The position numbers were made by a program, and so were the translations under genes. The notes under the pieces were generated by a model, which was not told the origin of the DNA, did no database searches, and saw only the letters and a list, made by a program, of their open reading frames with translations. From assembly GCF_001552615.1 (NCBI RefSeq), contig NZ_BCRN01000002.1:124001-188000 (forward strand): a stretch of 64,000 nt of DNA. Direction: 5' to 3'. Shown piece after piece: positions 29,125 to 39,639 of this stretch. The stretch's first letter is position 1. Each line of letters opens with the position of its first letter. Source of the stretch: Millisia brevis NBRC 105863. Lineage in GTDB: Bacteria; Actinomycetota; Actinomycetes; Mycobacteriales; Mycobacteriaceae.

Positions 29125-30666
29125 ATGGCGGGTTCCGACTCGGGAGGACCGGCCAATCCCCTACGTTCCGAACGGGATCGGCGCCTCCCGAGAATCGCCG
29201 GGCCCTGTTCGCTGGTGATCTTCGGTGTCACCGGCGACCTGGCCCGGCGCAAACTGCTGCCGGCGGTCTACGACCTGGCCAATCGCGGCCTGCTCCCGCC
29301 GGGTTTCGGCCTGGTCGGGTTCGCGCGCCGTGACTGGTCGGACGAGGACTTCGCCGCGGAGGTCCGGTCGGTCGTCGAGAAGCACAACCGCACCGGCTTC
29401 CGGCCGGAGGTCTGGGATCGGTTGGCGGAGGGCATCCGCTTCGTCACGGGCACCTTCGACGATCCGGAGGGCTATACCCGGCTCGCCGAAACCCTCTCCG
29501 GGCTGGACACCGACCGGGCGACGGCGGGTAATCACGCCTTCTACCTGGCGATCCCGCCGAACGCGTTCCCGGTGGTCTGCGAGCATCTGTCGGCGTCCGG
29601 GTTGGCCCAGGACACCAACGGGCATTGGCGACGGGTCGTGATCGAGAAGCCCTTCGGGCACGATCTCGACAGTGCCAAGGAGCTCAACGACATTGTCGGG
29701 GCGGTGTTCTCGGAGGACGAGGTCTTCCGCATCGACCACTACCTCGGCAAGGAAACCGTTCAGAACATCCTGGCGTTGCGCTTCGCGAACCAGCTGTTCG
29801 AGCCGATCTGGAACTCCAACTACGTCGACCACGTGCAGATCACGATGGCCGAGGACATCGGCATCGGTGGCCGCGCCGGGTACTACGACGGGATCGGCGC
29901 CGCCCGCGACGTCATCCAGAACCACCTGCTGCAGCTGTTGGCGTTCGTCGCGATGGAGGAGCCGATCAGCTTCGAGCCGGAGCAACTGCGCGCCGAACGC
30001 ATCAAGGTGCTCTCGGCGACCCGGCCGGCCCAGCCGTTGGACGAGACGACCGCCCGCGGTCAGTACGGCGGCGGCTGGCAGGGCAGCGAACCGGTGGTCG
30101 GCTTTGCCGACGAGCCGGGCTTCTCCCCCGGCTCGACCACCGAGACCTATGCGGCGATCACCGTCGACGTCGGTACCCGCCGCTGGGGCGGCGTGCCGTT
30201 CTACCTGCGGACCGGCAAGCGGCTCGGCCGCCGGGTCACCGAGATCGCGTTGGTCTTCAAACGGGCACCGCACCTGCCGTTCGACCAGACGATGACCGAG
30301 GAACTCGGCCAGAACGCGCTGGTGATCCGGGTGCAGCCGGACGAGGGCGTCACCCTGCGGTTCGGCTCGAAGGTGCCGGGCTCCGGCATGGAGGTCCGCG
30401 ACGTCAACATGGACTTCGACTACGGCTCCGCATTCACCGAGGCCTCCCCGGAAGCCTACGAACGACTGATCCTCGACGTCCTGCTCGGCGAGCCCTCGCT
30501 CTTCCCCGATCGCGAGGAGGTCGAGGCGTCGTGGCGCATCCTCGACCCGATCCTCGAGTACTGGGCCGCCGAGGGCAAGCCGGACACCTACCCGGCCGGC
30601 AGTTGGGGTCCGACCTCGGCCGACGAGATGCTCGGCCGGACCGGGCGCGAATGGAGGCGACCGTGA
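29125..30666 (+). CDS. zwf: Glucose-6-phosphate 1-dehydrogenase
   Basis: 513 residues. It oxidises glucose 6-phosphate to 6-phosphogluconolactone with NADP. N-terminal nucleotide-binding loop VIFGVTGDLARRKLLPAVY, the active-site pattern RIDHYLGKETVQNIL and the EKPFGHDL strand are present. ATG at 29125 one base after the tal stop; GGGGAAAG serves as the ribosome site. Overlaps opcA by GTGA. Partner of OpcA, which in actinobacteria is needed for full activity. Confidence 0.97.
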   Translation: MAGSDSGGPANPLRSERDRRLPRIAGPCSLVIFGVTGDLARRKLLPAVYDLANRGLLPPGFGLVGFARRDWSDEDFAAEVRSVVEKHNRTGFRPEVWDRLAEGIRFVTGTFDDPEGYTRLAETLSGLDTDRATAGNHAFYLAIPPNAFPVVCEHLSASGLAQDTNGHWRRVVIEKPFGHDLDSAKELNDIVGAVFSEDEVFRIDHYLGKETVQNILALRFANQLFEPIWNSNYVDHVQITMAEDIGIGGRAGYYDGIGAARDVIQNHLLQLLAFVAMEEPISFEPEQLRAERIKVLSATRPAQPLDETTARGQYGGGWQGSEPVVGFADEPGFSPGSTTETYAAITVDVGTRRWGGVPFYLRTGKRLGRRVTEIALVFKRAPHLPFDQTMTEELGQNALVIRVQPDEGVTLRFGSKVPGSGMEVRDVNMDFDYGSAFTEASPEAYERLILDVLLGEPSLFPDREEVEASWRILDPILEYWAAEGKPDTYPAGSWGPTSADEMLGRTGREWRRP

Positions 30667-31589
30667 TCGTCGATATTCCGGAGACCTCGACCGGCGAGGT
30701 TTCCCGCCGGCTGGTGGATCTGCGCAAGGAGGGTGGCGCGATCACCCTCGGTCGGGTGCTGACCCTGCTGGTGTCGTTGCCGGCCGGATCGGCCCGCGTC
30801 GAGGAGGCGATCACCGCCGCCAAGCACGCCGGCAACGAGCACCCCTGCCGTGTCATCGTGCTGCAGCCGCTGCCCGACGAGCCGGGCCCCGGCCTGGACG
30901 CGCAGATCCGGGTCGGCGGCGACGCCGGGGCGTCCGAGGTGCTGGTGCTGCGGTTGCGCGGCGACCTGGCCTCCCACGAGGCCGCGGTGGTCATCCCGTT
31001 CCTGCTGCCGGATACCCCGGTGGTCGTCTGGTGGCCGGAGGCGGCTCCCGACGTCCCCGCCGAGGACCCGCTCGGCGCGTTGGCGAAGCGGCGGATCACC
31101 GACGCCACCCTCGGCGTCGACCCGCCCGCGGCGATCCGCGCCCGGATCGGCAGCTACGTCGCCGGCGATACCGACCTGGCGTGGAGTCGTACCACGCCGT
31201 GGCGGGCGCTGCTGGCGTCCTGCTTCGACGAGGCGGAAACCGCGACCACCCTGACCGGCCCGGGGGCGAGCGCCGTCGTCACCGGCCGACACAACGAGCC
31301 GGCCTTCGATCTGATCGCCGGCTGGCTCGCGACCCGACTGAACATCCCGGTCACCCGCACGGTCGGTGAGCCGCTCGTCGAGATCACCAGCGACGAGGAG
31401 TATCTGCGGCTGAGCCGGCCGCAGACCGAGCTGACCGGGCTGCTCAGCCGGTCCGGACTGCCGGATGCGCTGGTGCCGCTGGCGCGCCGCGATACCGACG
31501 TCTGCCTGGCGGAGGAGTTGCGCCGGCTGGACGCCGACGAGGTCTACCACGAATCGCTCGACGGTATCGAAAGGGTGAGCTACCCATGA
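30663..31589 (+). CDS. opcA: OpcA, glucose-6-phosphate dehydrogenase assembly protein
   Basis: 308 residues. OpcA activates and helps assemble actinobacterial and cyanobacterial Zwf. Conserved stretches: VSRRLVDLRKEGGAITLGRV near the start, RVIVLQPLPDE, VIPFLLPDTPVVVWWPEAAP and TPWRALLASCFDEAE. The GTG at 30663 overlaps the zwf stop and has GGAGG five bases before. An upstream ATG at 30651 would add four residues, but the GTGA junction and family N-terminus (VIVDIPETSTGEV) favour GTG. Confidence 0.95.
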   Translation: MIVDIPETSTGEVSRRLVDLRKEGGAITLGRVLTLLVSLPAGSARVEEAITAAKHAGNEHPCRVIVLQPLPDEPGPGLDAQIRVGGDAGASEVLVLRLRGDLASHEAAVVIPFLLPDTPVVVWWPEAAPDVPAEDPLGALAKRRITDATLGVDPPAAIRARIGSYVAGDTDLAWSRTTPWRALLASCFDEAETATTLTGPGASAVVTGRHNEPAFDLIAGWLATRLNIPVTRTVGEPLVEITSDEEYLRLSRPQTELTGLLSRSGLPDALVPLARRDTDVCLAEELRRLDADEVYHESLDGIERVSYP

Positions 31590-32329
31590 CCGACGCTCGC
31601 ACCGAGGTCGTCGTCCTCCCGGACGCGGCAGGGGTGGCCGAGGCCGCCGGCGCCCGGCTGGTCGAGGCGATCATCGCCGCTCAGGGAGCCCGCGGTACCG
31701 CATCGGTGGTGTTGACCGGTGGCGGCACCGGCATCGCCACCCTCGCCGCCGTGCGGCATATCGACGCGGGCACCGATCCGGGTATCGACTGGTCGAACGT
31801 CGACATCTGGTTCGGCGACGAACGGTTCGTGCCCGACGGCGACCCGGAACGCAACGTCGACCAGGCCCGCGAGGCGCTGCTCGACCATGTGGAGATCTCC
31901 GAGGAGTCGATCCACGCGATCGCGGCCTCGGACGATCCGGCCGTCGACGGCGACCCCGCGGTGGCGGCGGCCGCCTACGCCGCGGAGTTGGGTGACAACC
32001 CGACCTTCGACGTGCACCTGCTCGGCATGGGCGGCGAGGGGCACATCAACTCGCTGTTCCCGCATACCCCCGCCGTTAGGGAGACCGAACAGTTGGTGGT
32101 CGCGGTGACCGATTCGCCGAAGCCGCCGCCGGTGCGGGTGACGCTCACCCTGCCCGCAGTGCATCGGGCGCGGCAGGTGTGGTTGCTGGTCGCGGGTTCC
32201 GAGAAGGCCGAGGCGGTCGCCGAGGCGATCGGTGGCGCCGACCCGGACGACTGGCCGTCCGCCGGTGCACACGGCACGGAGGCGACGGTCTGGTTCGTCG
32301 ACGAGAAGGCCGCCGCCAACCTGGACTGA
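31586..32329 (+). CDS. pgl: 6-phosphogluconolactonase
   Basis: 247 residues, DevB type. It hydrolyses 6-phosphogluconolactone, the product of Zwf. VVLTGGGTGIATLAAV, WFGDERFVPDGDPERNVDQA and HLLGMGGEGHINSLFPH are the family blocks. The ATG overlaps the opcA stop (ATGA). Last gene of the tkt-tal-zwf-opcA-pgl operon; no intrinsic terminator was seen before the Fic cassette. Confidence 0.96.
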   Translation: MTDARTEVVVLPDAAGVAEAAGARLVEAIIAAQGARGTASVVLTGGGTGIATLAAVRHIDAGTDPGIDWSNVDIWFGDERFVPDGDPERNVDQAREALLDHVEISEESIHAIAASDDPAVDGDPAVAAAAYAAELGDNPTFDVHLLGMGGEGHINSLFPHTPAVRETEQLVVAVTDSPKPPPVRVTLTLPAVHRARQVWLLVAGSEKAEAVAEAIGGADPDDWPSAGAHGTEATVWFVDEKAAANLD

Positions 32330-32438
32330 CCGGGGGCCGAGCGGTGCCGTGGAGCAGACAGGCACCGCTCGGCATCCCGCCGTTGTCCCGGGCAACCGCG
32401 TATTCTGGAACGAGTCGGTCCACGAGGAGGGAACGCAG

Positions 32439-32621
32439 GTGATCACACCGGGTATCGCCAAACGCCGCGTACGAGCCGTGCGTGCCACTCGTCGCAACAC
32501 CGAACTCGAGGGCAGCCGGAGCACTCCGGAGACCCGCGCCGACCAGGACGACTACGCACGCGGCGCGATAACGGCCGCCGAACTCGGAGAACGCGTCCGC
32601 CGACGCTACAACGTTCAGTAG
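32439..32621 (+). CDS. Antitoxin, VbhA family (Fic inhibitor)
   Basis: 60 residues from the GTG at 32439, with AGGAGG eight bases before. Basic N-terminal half, then the helix TRRNTELEGSRST and the tail DDYARGAITAAELGERVRRR typical of VbhA-like proteins. These bind a Fic toxin and place a glutamate in its ATP pocket. The inhibitory motif [S/T]xxxE[G/N] reads N20-T-E-L-E24-G25: Glu24 is present but the first residue is Asn instead of Ser/Thr. The Fic gene follows after 14 bases. Confidence 0.78.
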   Translation: MITPGIAKRRVRAVRATRRNTELEGSRSTPETRADQDDYARGAITAAELGERVRRRYNVQ

Positions 32622-32635
32622 TCGGCTGGTTCGCC

Positions 32636-33271
32636 GTGCATCCGTGGGACACCGGTGACGCGGAAGCCAATTGGTTGGGATACTTCCTACCGGGTACCAC
32701 CGTCCTGCGGAACCGGATAGGGGCAACCACCGCCCGGGCGTTGGAGAACGCCGAGAACGACCTGGTCGAGGCCAGAATCATCGAACTGCGCGACGATCCC
32801 TCGGTCCTGGGCGATCGCTCGTACGATCTCATCTTTCTGCTCGCCATTCATCGGCACCTCTTTCGGGATGTATACGACTGGGCGGGCCAGATCCGCACCG
32901 TCGGCATCTCCAAGGGCGACGAGTCCTTCTGTCCGCCCGGTAGCATCGCGCAGCCGATGCACCACGTGGCGGCCGAGGTCCATCGGCTCGGCCGACTCCG
33001 GTCGGTCGCGTCGGCCGATCTCCCCAAGACGGTCGCCTATCTGTACGACTACGTGAACTTCGCTCACCCGTTTCGTGAAGGCAACGGTCGGTCGACCCGA
33101 GAGTTCTTCGACCTGCTCCTCGCGGAACGAGGTAGCGGGCTCGACTGGGAAAGGACCGATCGGGACGAGCTGTACAGGGCATGCCACGCCGCCCGCGCCG
33201 ACAGCGATATCTCCGGATTGACAGCGATGTTCTCGACAATCCTCGACGACGACGCCGCTTACGACTTCTGA
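32636..33271 (+). CDS. fic: Fic-domain protein (AMP-transferase toxin)
   Basis: 211 residues. Fic enzymes attach AMP from ATP to target-protein hydroxyls; class I members are toxins restrained by a separate VbhA-type antitoxin, here encoded just upstream. The active motif is complete: H144-PFREGNGR-152 with the following STREF, and a flap segment IRTVGISKGDESFCPP precedes it. GTG start at 32636, without a clear ribosome site; no in-frame start lies between it and the antitoxin stop. A strong terminator closes the cassette. Target unknown (class I relatives modify topoisomerases). Confidence 0.88.
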   Translation: MHPWDTGDAEANWLGYFLPGTTVLRNRIGATTARALENAENDLVEARIIELRDDPSVLGDRSYDLIFLLAIHRHLFRDVYDWAGQIRTVGISKGDESFCPPGSIAQPMHHVAAEVHRLGRLRSVASADLPKTVAYLYDYVNFAHPFREGNGRSTREFFDLLLAERGSGLDWERTDRDELYRACHAARADSDISGLTAMFSTILDDDAAYDF

Positions 33272-33294
33272 ACCCGGACCGACATCACAGACCG

Positions 33295-33328
33295 ACACGC
33301 CCCGGGGTTCCGCACCCCCGGGGCGTGT
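33295..33328 (+). terminator. Intrinsic terminator after fic
   Basis: ACACGCCCCGGGG (33295-33307) pairs with CCCCGGGGCGTGT (33316-33328) over an eight-base loop, then TGTGTTGG. Thirteen perfect base pairs directly downstream of fic and before the tetR gene. Confidence 0.8.
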
Positions 33329-33381
33329 TGTGTTGGTATGCGTGTACCACCATTTTCGGGGCATGAAGACGGGGGGTCGAT

Positions 33382-33966
33382 ATGCCTCGACGAGCGGACC
33401 ATGGTCTGCGTCGCCAACACATCACCGATGCCGCACGCCGCGTGCTCATCCGGGACGGCATGTCCGCGGTCACCTTTCAGTCGGTGGCCGCGGAAGCCGA
33501 TATCTCGGTGCGGCTGATCCAGTACTACTTCGGCGCGAAGGACGTCCTGCTGCGGGCGATCCACCGCGCCGCCCGCGACGACGGGGCGGCAGCCTTCTCC
33601 GACGCCCTGGCCCGACACGTCGCCACCGCCGATCAACGCTCCTCGGTGCGCGCACTGCTCCTCGCGGCGCTGCCCGACGAGCCGCAACGGCAGGCGGACG
33701 CGATCGTGCTCGAGGCGTTTCGCTGCGCCGCCTTGACCGGTTCGGACATCGGCGCCGAGGACGTCGGCGACGGTCGCCATACCCTGGTCACCCTGCTGAC
33801 CGAGGAGCTCCAGTTCGCGGGGCACCCGCGCGCGGCCCTCGACGCGGAGGTCCTCGCCACCCTGGCGATCGGCCTCGCCGCCGATCTCACCGCGAGCATC
33901 ATCGACCTCGACACCGCGCGCGAGGTCGTCGACCGGGCCCTCGACGGCATGCTGCAGCCGGTCTGA
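33382..33966 (+). CDS. TetR-family transcriptional regulator
   Basis: 194 residues. N-terminal HTH (12-60) with VTFQSVAAEADISVRLIQYY as turn and recognition helix; the remainder is an all-helical ligand domain with no recognisable specificity. ATG at 33382 after GGGGGGT. It lies 140 bases upstream of the fatty acid hydroxylase gene on the same strand and may regulate it or itself; effector unknown. Confidence 0.88.
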   Translation: MPRRADHGLRRQHITDAARRVLIRDGMSAVTFQSVAAEADISVRLIQYYFGAKDVLLRAIHRAARDDGAAAFSDALARHVATADQRSSVRALLLAALPDEPQRQADAIVLEAFRCAALTGSDIGAEDVGDGRHTLVTLLTEELQFAGHPRAALDAEVLATLAIGLAADLTASIIDLDTAREVVDRALDGMLQPV

Positions 33967-34094
33967 CCGTCGCACCCGCACCGCCGGTTCCGATCCGAGT
34001 ACCCGAATGGCCACGGCGAACGGGGTATTCGGACGGAACATCGGGAAGATCCGACTCCGGGTTGGCCGGGCGGGGCGGCCTGCTCGGGCCTGGC

Positions 34095-34100
34095 TAATCT
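34095..34100 (+). promoter_or_regulatory. -10 box TAATCT of the fatty acid hydroxylase gene (leaderless)
   Basis: TAATCT plus GATCGC runs into the ATG at 34107, so transcription is predicted to begin on the start codon, independent of tetR. Confidence 0.5.
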
Positions 34101-34106
34101 GATCGC

Positions 34107-35105
34107 ATGATCGACCTGTGGGAATCGATTCCGGAGGACTTCCGGGATCCGCTCGTCCTCGCGACGCCGTTCTTCGCGCTCTTCCTGGTCCTGGAGATCG
34201 CCGCGGCCGCCCTGCTCGAACACCGCGAGCACGGTGCGGCCGAGCCGTCCCGCCCGCGTCGGGGCGCGTACTCGGCGCGCGACGCGCTCTCGAGCATCTC
34301 GATGGGCGCGGTGTCGATGGCGACATCGACCGCGTGGCATTCGCTCGGACTGATCGCCTATGCGGCGCTCTACGTCTACGTCGCGCCCTGGCACCTACCC
34401 ACCAACACCTGGTGGGCGTGGGTGCTGGTGATGATCGCGGTCGACTTCCTCTTCTACTGGACCCACCGCGTCTCGCACCGGGTGCGCATCCTGTGGGCGA
34501 CCCACCAGGCACACCATTCGAGCGAGTACTTCAACTTCTCGACCGCTTTGCGGCAGAAGTGGAACAACTCCGCCGAGGTGATCATGTGGTTGCCGCTGCC
34601 CGCGCTCGGCGTGCCGCCGGCGATGATCTTCTTCGCCTTCTCGCTGAACCTGATCTACCAATTTCTGCTGCACACCGAGCGGGTCGACACCCTCTGGCGG
34701 CCGGTCGAGTTGATCCTCAACACCCCGTCACATCACCGGGTCCACCACGGCCGCGACCGCGAGTACCTCGACCGCAACTACGGCGGCATCCTCATCGTCT
34801 GGGACCGCATCTTCGGCAGCTTCCAACCGGAGACCCACCGCCCGCACTACGGGCTGACCACCCCGGTCGACACGTACAACATCGTGCGCCTGCAAACCCA
34901 CGAGTACATGGCGATCGCCCGGGATGTGCGCGCCGCGCCGGGCCTGCGCGAACGGCTCGGCTACCTCTTCGGACCGCCGGGATGGCGGCCGTCGGCCGCG
35001 GACAGGGCGGTGACGGATGCGCCGCCTGCCGAGCCGGATCGTGACCCGGTGGCGACGGCGGGATCTCGGCTCGACCGGGCGGCCGAATCGGCTCAGGGCA
35101 GGTGA
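34107..35105 (+). CDS. Fatty acid hydroxylase / sterol desaturase family protein
   Basis: 332 residues, four or five membrane helices in the first 220. The di-iron histidine clusters of this family are complete: HRVSHR (near 125), HQAHHSS (near 138) and HHRVHHGRDREYLDRNYGG (near 215), plus Trp in WDRIFGSF. Members hydroxylate or desaturate lipids, carotenoids or alkylglycerols; specificity cannot be read from sequence. The last 45 residues are a Pro/Ala/Asp tail, and the end overlaps the convergent broken luxR gene by 13 bases. Confidence 0.9.
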   Translation: MIDLWESIPEDFRDPLVLATPFFALFLVLEIAAAALLEHREHGAAEPSRPRRGAYSARDALSSISMGAVSMATSTAWHSLGLIAYAALYVYVAPWHLPTNTWWAWVLVMIAVDFLFYWTHRVSHRVRILWATHQAHHSSEYFNFSTALRQKWNNSAEVIMWLPLPALGVPPAMIFFAFSLNLIYQFLLHTERVDTLWRPVELILNTPSHHRVHHGRDREYLDRNYGGILIVWDRIFGSFQPETHRPHYGLTTPVDTYNIVRLQTHEYMAIARDVRAAPGLRERLGYLFGPPGWRPSAADRAVTDAPPAEPDRDPVATAGSRLDRAAESAQGR

Positions 35106-37760
35106 AGTTTCCGGAGTTGCCGACGCGACGAGATACCGAGCTTGCGAAAGATGTTGCGCAGGTGCGCGTCGATCGTGCGAGGACTCAGGAACAGCTGTGC
35201 GCCGACCTCCCGCGAGGCGTTCGCCGGTGGCGCGCAGCTCACGGGCGGCGCGGGCGGCAAACGCCTCGGCGCCCATGGACGACAGCAGGTCGTAGGCGGT
35301 GCGCAGGCTGTCGCGCGCATCCTGACGGCGGCCCTCCCGGCGCAGCCACTCCCCGTAGACGAGATGGGTGCGGGCCAGGTGGGTGACAGCGCGACTGCCC
35401 GCCAACAGTTCGATCGCCTCCCGATAGCCATTCTCGGCGGCGGTCCCGCTGCTGATCAGCGCACGCGAGCGCGCCGCCAGCCCGAGCCCCCACCGGGTGT
35501 CGCTGGCGGAGGCGCGGGCATCGAGTTCCTCGGTCGCTGCGGCGGCGCGGTCGTGCGCCCCGGCCCGTGACGCGGCCTCCACCAGTTCCGGAAGAGCCAG
35601 GTTGCTGTGCACCAATTCGTGCGACCGACTGGCACGGTCGGCCGCGTCACGCGCGATCGGGTAGTTGCCGAGACCGTTGTGCAGGACCGCGCGGGCGTAC
35701 TCGGCCAGGGTGACCGCCGTGCCCTCGCAGCGCGCGGTCGCCTGCTCGACCGCCGCTTCGTACATCCGGTCGGTCTCGACCTCGCGTCCGTACCAGGCCG
35801 CCAGCACCAGCTGGGCATGCGGTAACGGCAACGCGCCGATCGCTTCCGCGATGGCCGTGCCTTCCGCGGCCGCCTCGCCGGCGTGTGCAAGTTCGCCCCA
35901 GTGCAGCAGGGTGATCGACAACATCAGCAGAGCGGCGGGCAGCGACGCCAGGGCACCCGAATCGCGGGCGAGGTCGACCGCACAGCACGCCAGGCGGTAG
36001 ACCTCCTCGTCCTCGTAGAGCCCCGCGGCGGTCCGGCTGGCCAGCCAGAGCCACTGACTGTCACCGGCCGAGGCACTGCGGATATCCGCGGCGGCCCGAT
36101 CGGAGTCGAACGCGGTCAGGGCGCGTCGCAGGTCGGGCACCCCGGCCGCGTACCCGCGGGTCACCGTCGCGACCAACCCGTCGAGCAGCAGGTCCGCCGG
36201 TCCCGGCGCCCCGGGTGGTGCGGGCGCGGCCAGCGCCGCCCGTGCCACCTCCGGAACGCCGAGCCCGTCGCCGGAGTCGCCCAGGATGGTGGCGGCATCG
36301 AGGGCGTGCAGATAGGTCTCCCTGGCGAGTCCCGCGGCGCCGAGGTCGGCGAGGGTGTCTGCCGCGTCGAGCAGCATGCCCGGTACCTCGCTGCCGCGGG
36401 TCCGGTGGAACGCGATCTGTGCCCGCAGCAGTTGCAGGCGGGCCCGCTGCAGGGTGTCGAGCGGTCCGGCGGCGGCCAGATCGGCCAGTTCGCGGGCGGC
36501 CTCGGAGGCGCCGGCCTCCTGTTTGGCGTATCCGGCCTCGAGGGCGCGGCGCGCGCGACGCGCCGGGTCGGGCGACAACTCCGCGGCCTGCTGCAGGAAC
36601 GCAGCCGACGCGGCCACCCCGCCACGGGCCCGGGCGCGGCCCGCCGAGCGCTCCAGTTCGGCGGCGACCTCTTCGTCGCATCCGGGTACCGATCGGGCGC
36701 GGTGCCAGGCCACCCGATCCGGCTCCAGATACCGGTCGGTCGCTGCCGCCAGGGCCCCGTGGACACGACGACGATCGGCCGGCGGCGCCGCCCCGTACAC
36801 CGCGGAACGCACGAGCGGGTGACGGAACCGCACCCGGGTATCGATCTCGATCAGGCCGGCACCCTCCGCGGGTTCGGCCGCCCCCGGATCGATACCCAAC
36901 TCGGCGGCCGCCCGCCACAACAAGCCGGCCTCGCCGGTCGGTTCGGCCGCGGCGACCAGCAGCAACAGCCGGGTGTCCTCCGGAAGGCTGCTCGACCGCC
37001 GCCGGAAACTGTCCTCGATGCGATGCGGGATGCTGCGCGGGTCGGGTAGATCGAATCCGCCGGCCAACCCGGCGGGAGGCGCACCGGCGGGTAACTCCAG
37101 CAGCGCCAATGGGTTTCCGCGCGCCTCGGCAATGATCCGGTCGCGCACGTCATCGTCCAGAGGCGCGCGAACCGCTCCGGCGAGCAGCGTGCGGGCATCC
37201 GCATCCCCGAGGGCGGTCGGCCGCAACTCCGGCAGCCCGACGAAGGGATGTCCGTCGCTGTCCGCCGAGTCGCGCAGCGCGAACAGCAGCACCAATCGCT
37301 CCGCGCTCACCCGCCGCGCCACGAAGGCCAACACCTGCGCGGAAACCTGATCGAGCCACTGGGCGTCGTCGACGACGCAGAGCAACGGCGCCGTCTCGGC
37401 GGCCTCGGCCAGCAGAGTCAGGATCGCCAGGCCGACCAGGAATCGGTCGGGGGCGGGACCGCTGCGGCTGCCGAACGCTACGCCGAGCGCCGCCTGCTGC
37501 GGTTCGGGCAGGGCCGCGGTGCCCTCCAACAGCGGGGTACACAGTTGATAGAGCCCGGCGAAGGCGAACTGCGATTCCGACTCCACCCCGCAGATGGATA
37601 TCACGGTGAAGCCGTTGCGACCCGCCTCGTCCCGCGCATGGTCGAGCAGTGCGGTCTTGCCGATCCCGGCTTCCCCTCGTACAACCAGCACACCGCTGTG
37701 ACCCTCGCCCGCCCCGGACAGCAAGCGACCGACCGCAGCACGCTCGAGGTGCCTACCCAA
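35093..37760 (-). pseudogene. LuxR-family AAA ATPase regulator, broken in its HTH domain
   Basis: Large transcriptional regulator of the LAL type. The ATPase part is intact: Walker A VVRGEAGIGKTALLDHA, Walker B APLLCVVDDAQWLD, then a long helical repeat region. At about 35215 the frame shifts. The C-terminal half of a LuxR HTH (REVGAQLFLSPRTIDAHLRN, then RKLGISSRRQLRKL, stop at 35093) lies one frame over, and the first helices of the HTH (the usual LTPQExxIARLAAxG stretch, about 20-30 residues) are missing. So an out-of-frame deletion removed half of the DNA-binding domain. In the original frame the protein would read on antisense through the hydroxylase gene to 34728. The start is unsure: TTG at 37760 (DLLGRHLERAAVG region) or a TTG at 37880; neither has a good ribosome site. 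Confidence 0.8.
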
Positions 37761-37937
37761 CAGATCGGCCAGTGTCCCGCTCCCGTTCGGTGTTCCCGGC
37801 CCGCCCGACCGGGTATGTGCCGGCGCAATTATCCATCGACCGGGAGGCCGAAACCACTGCGGTATCGTCGTGCCGACCAACGGTGCCGCGGGGGCGGCCC
37901 GGGTCGATCAAGCGCCGTACCGCCCGAGGAGAGCGCC

Positions 37938-38591
37938 GTGCCCCCTGACTCCGGATCCCGCTCCCGGCGCGTCCGCGCGACCGAGATCGCCCAACTCCTT
38001 GCGGATCTCCCCACGTTCGCGACCGCTCCGCTGTACCGCCGCCGCCATCTTCGCTGGGGAGCGACCGATGCCGAGGTCGCGATGGAACTCCCCGGCGATG
38101 ACCAACTGCTTGAGGCGCAATACCGCTCGACGCGGGCGATCACCATCGGCGCACCCCCGGAAGCGGTCTGGCCCTGGCTCGTACAGGTTGGTTGCGGCCG
38201 GGCGGGCTACTACAGCCACGATCTCCTCGACAATCTCGGCCGGCCGAGCGCGACAACGATCCGGCCCGAGTGGCAGGATCTCGTGGTCGGACAGTGGGTT
38301 CCGATGGCACCGTCGACCCCGACCGAACGCACCGCGTTCGTGGTGGCGGCCTTCGACGTCCACCGATGGCTGCTCTGGTCCAAGCCGGACAGCACCTGGG
38401 TATGGCTGCTGACGCCTACGGCCGGCGGTGGAACGCGACTGATCACCCGTATCCACGCCGCGCGGAATTGGCGAAGTGCTCCCCTGGACGCTCTGCTGGG
38501 TCTATTCCTGATGGAGTTCGGGGACTTCGCCATGCTCAGGAAGATGCTGCGTGGCATCAAGTCACGCGCGGAAACCACGACGGCGGGCTGA
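37938..38591 (+). CDS. SRPBCC-family (START-like) protein
   Basis: 217 residues. A helix-grip domain of the polyketide cyclase/dehydrase type: TRAITIGAPPEAVWPWLVQV, then GCGRAGYYSHDLLDNLGRPS and LLWSKPDSTWVWLLTPTAGG. No catalytic residues can be assigned; such proteins bind hydrophobic ligands or stabilise others. GTG at 37938 with GAGGAGA six bases upstream. Divergent from the broken regulator, which may once have controlled it. Confidence 0.8.
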   Translation: MPPDSGSRSRRVRATEIAQLLADLPTFATAPLYRRRHLRWGATDAEVAMELPGDDQLLEAQYRSTRAITIGAPPEAVWPWLVQVGCGRAGYYSHDLLDNLGRPSATTIRPEWQDLVVGQWVPMAPSTPTERTAFVVAAFDVHRWLLWSKPDSTWVWLLTPTAGGGTRLITRIHAARNWRSAPLDALLGLFLMEFGDFAMLRKMLRGIKSRAETTTAG

Positions 38592-38740
38592 GTTCCACCG
38601 ATCCCGGCGGACGCGCCGATCTAGGTGGTTTCCACCGACGCGAACGACATGTCGCCGGTGCGAATCTGGGGACGCGGCACCGACACGAACGTCGGGCGCC
38701 GCACGACATCCGTCCGCAGGTTCGCATCGAAGAGGGATAA

Positions 38741-39637
<897 letters not shown>

Positions 39638-39639
39638 CG

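Noticed and set aside
34728-35092. C-terminal extension of the LuxR-type regulator reading antisense through the hydroxylase gene
   Set aside because: The sequence after about 35215 is unlike any domain, while the true HTH remnant lies in the neighbouring frame.
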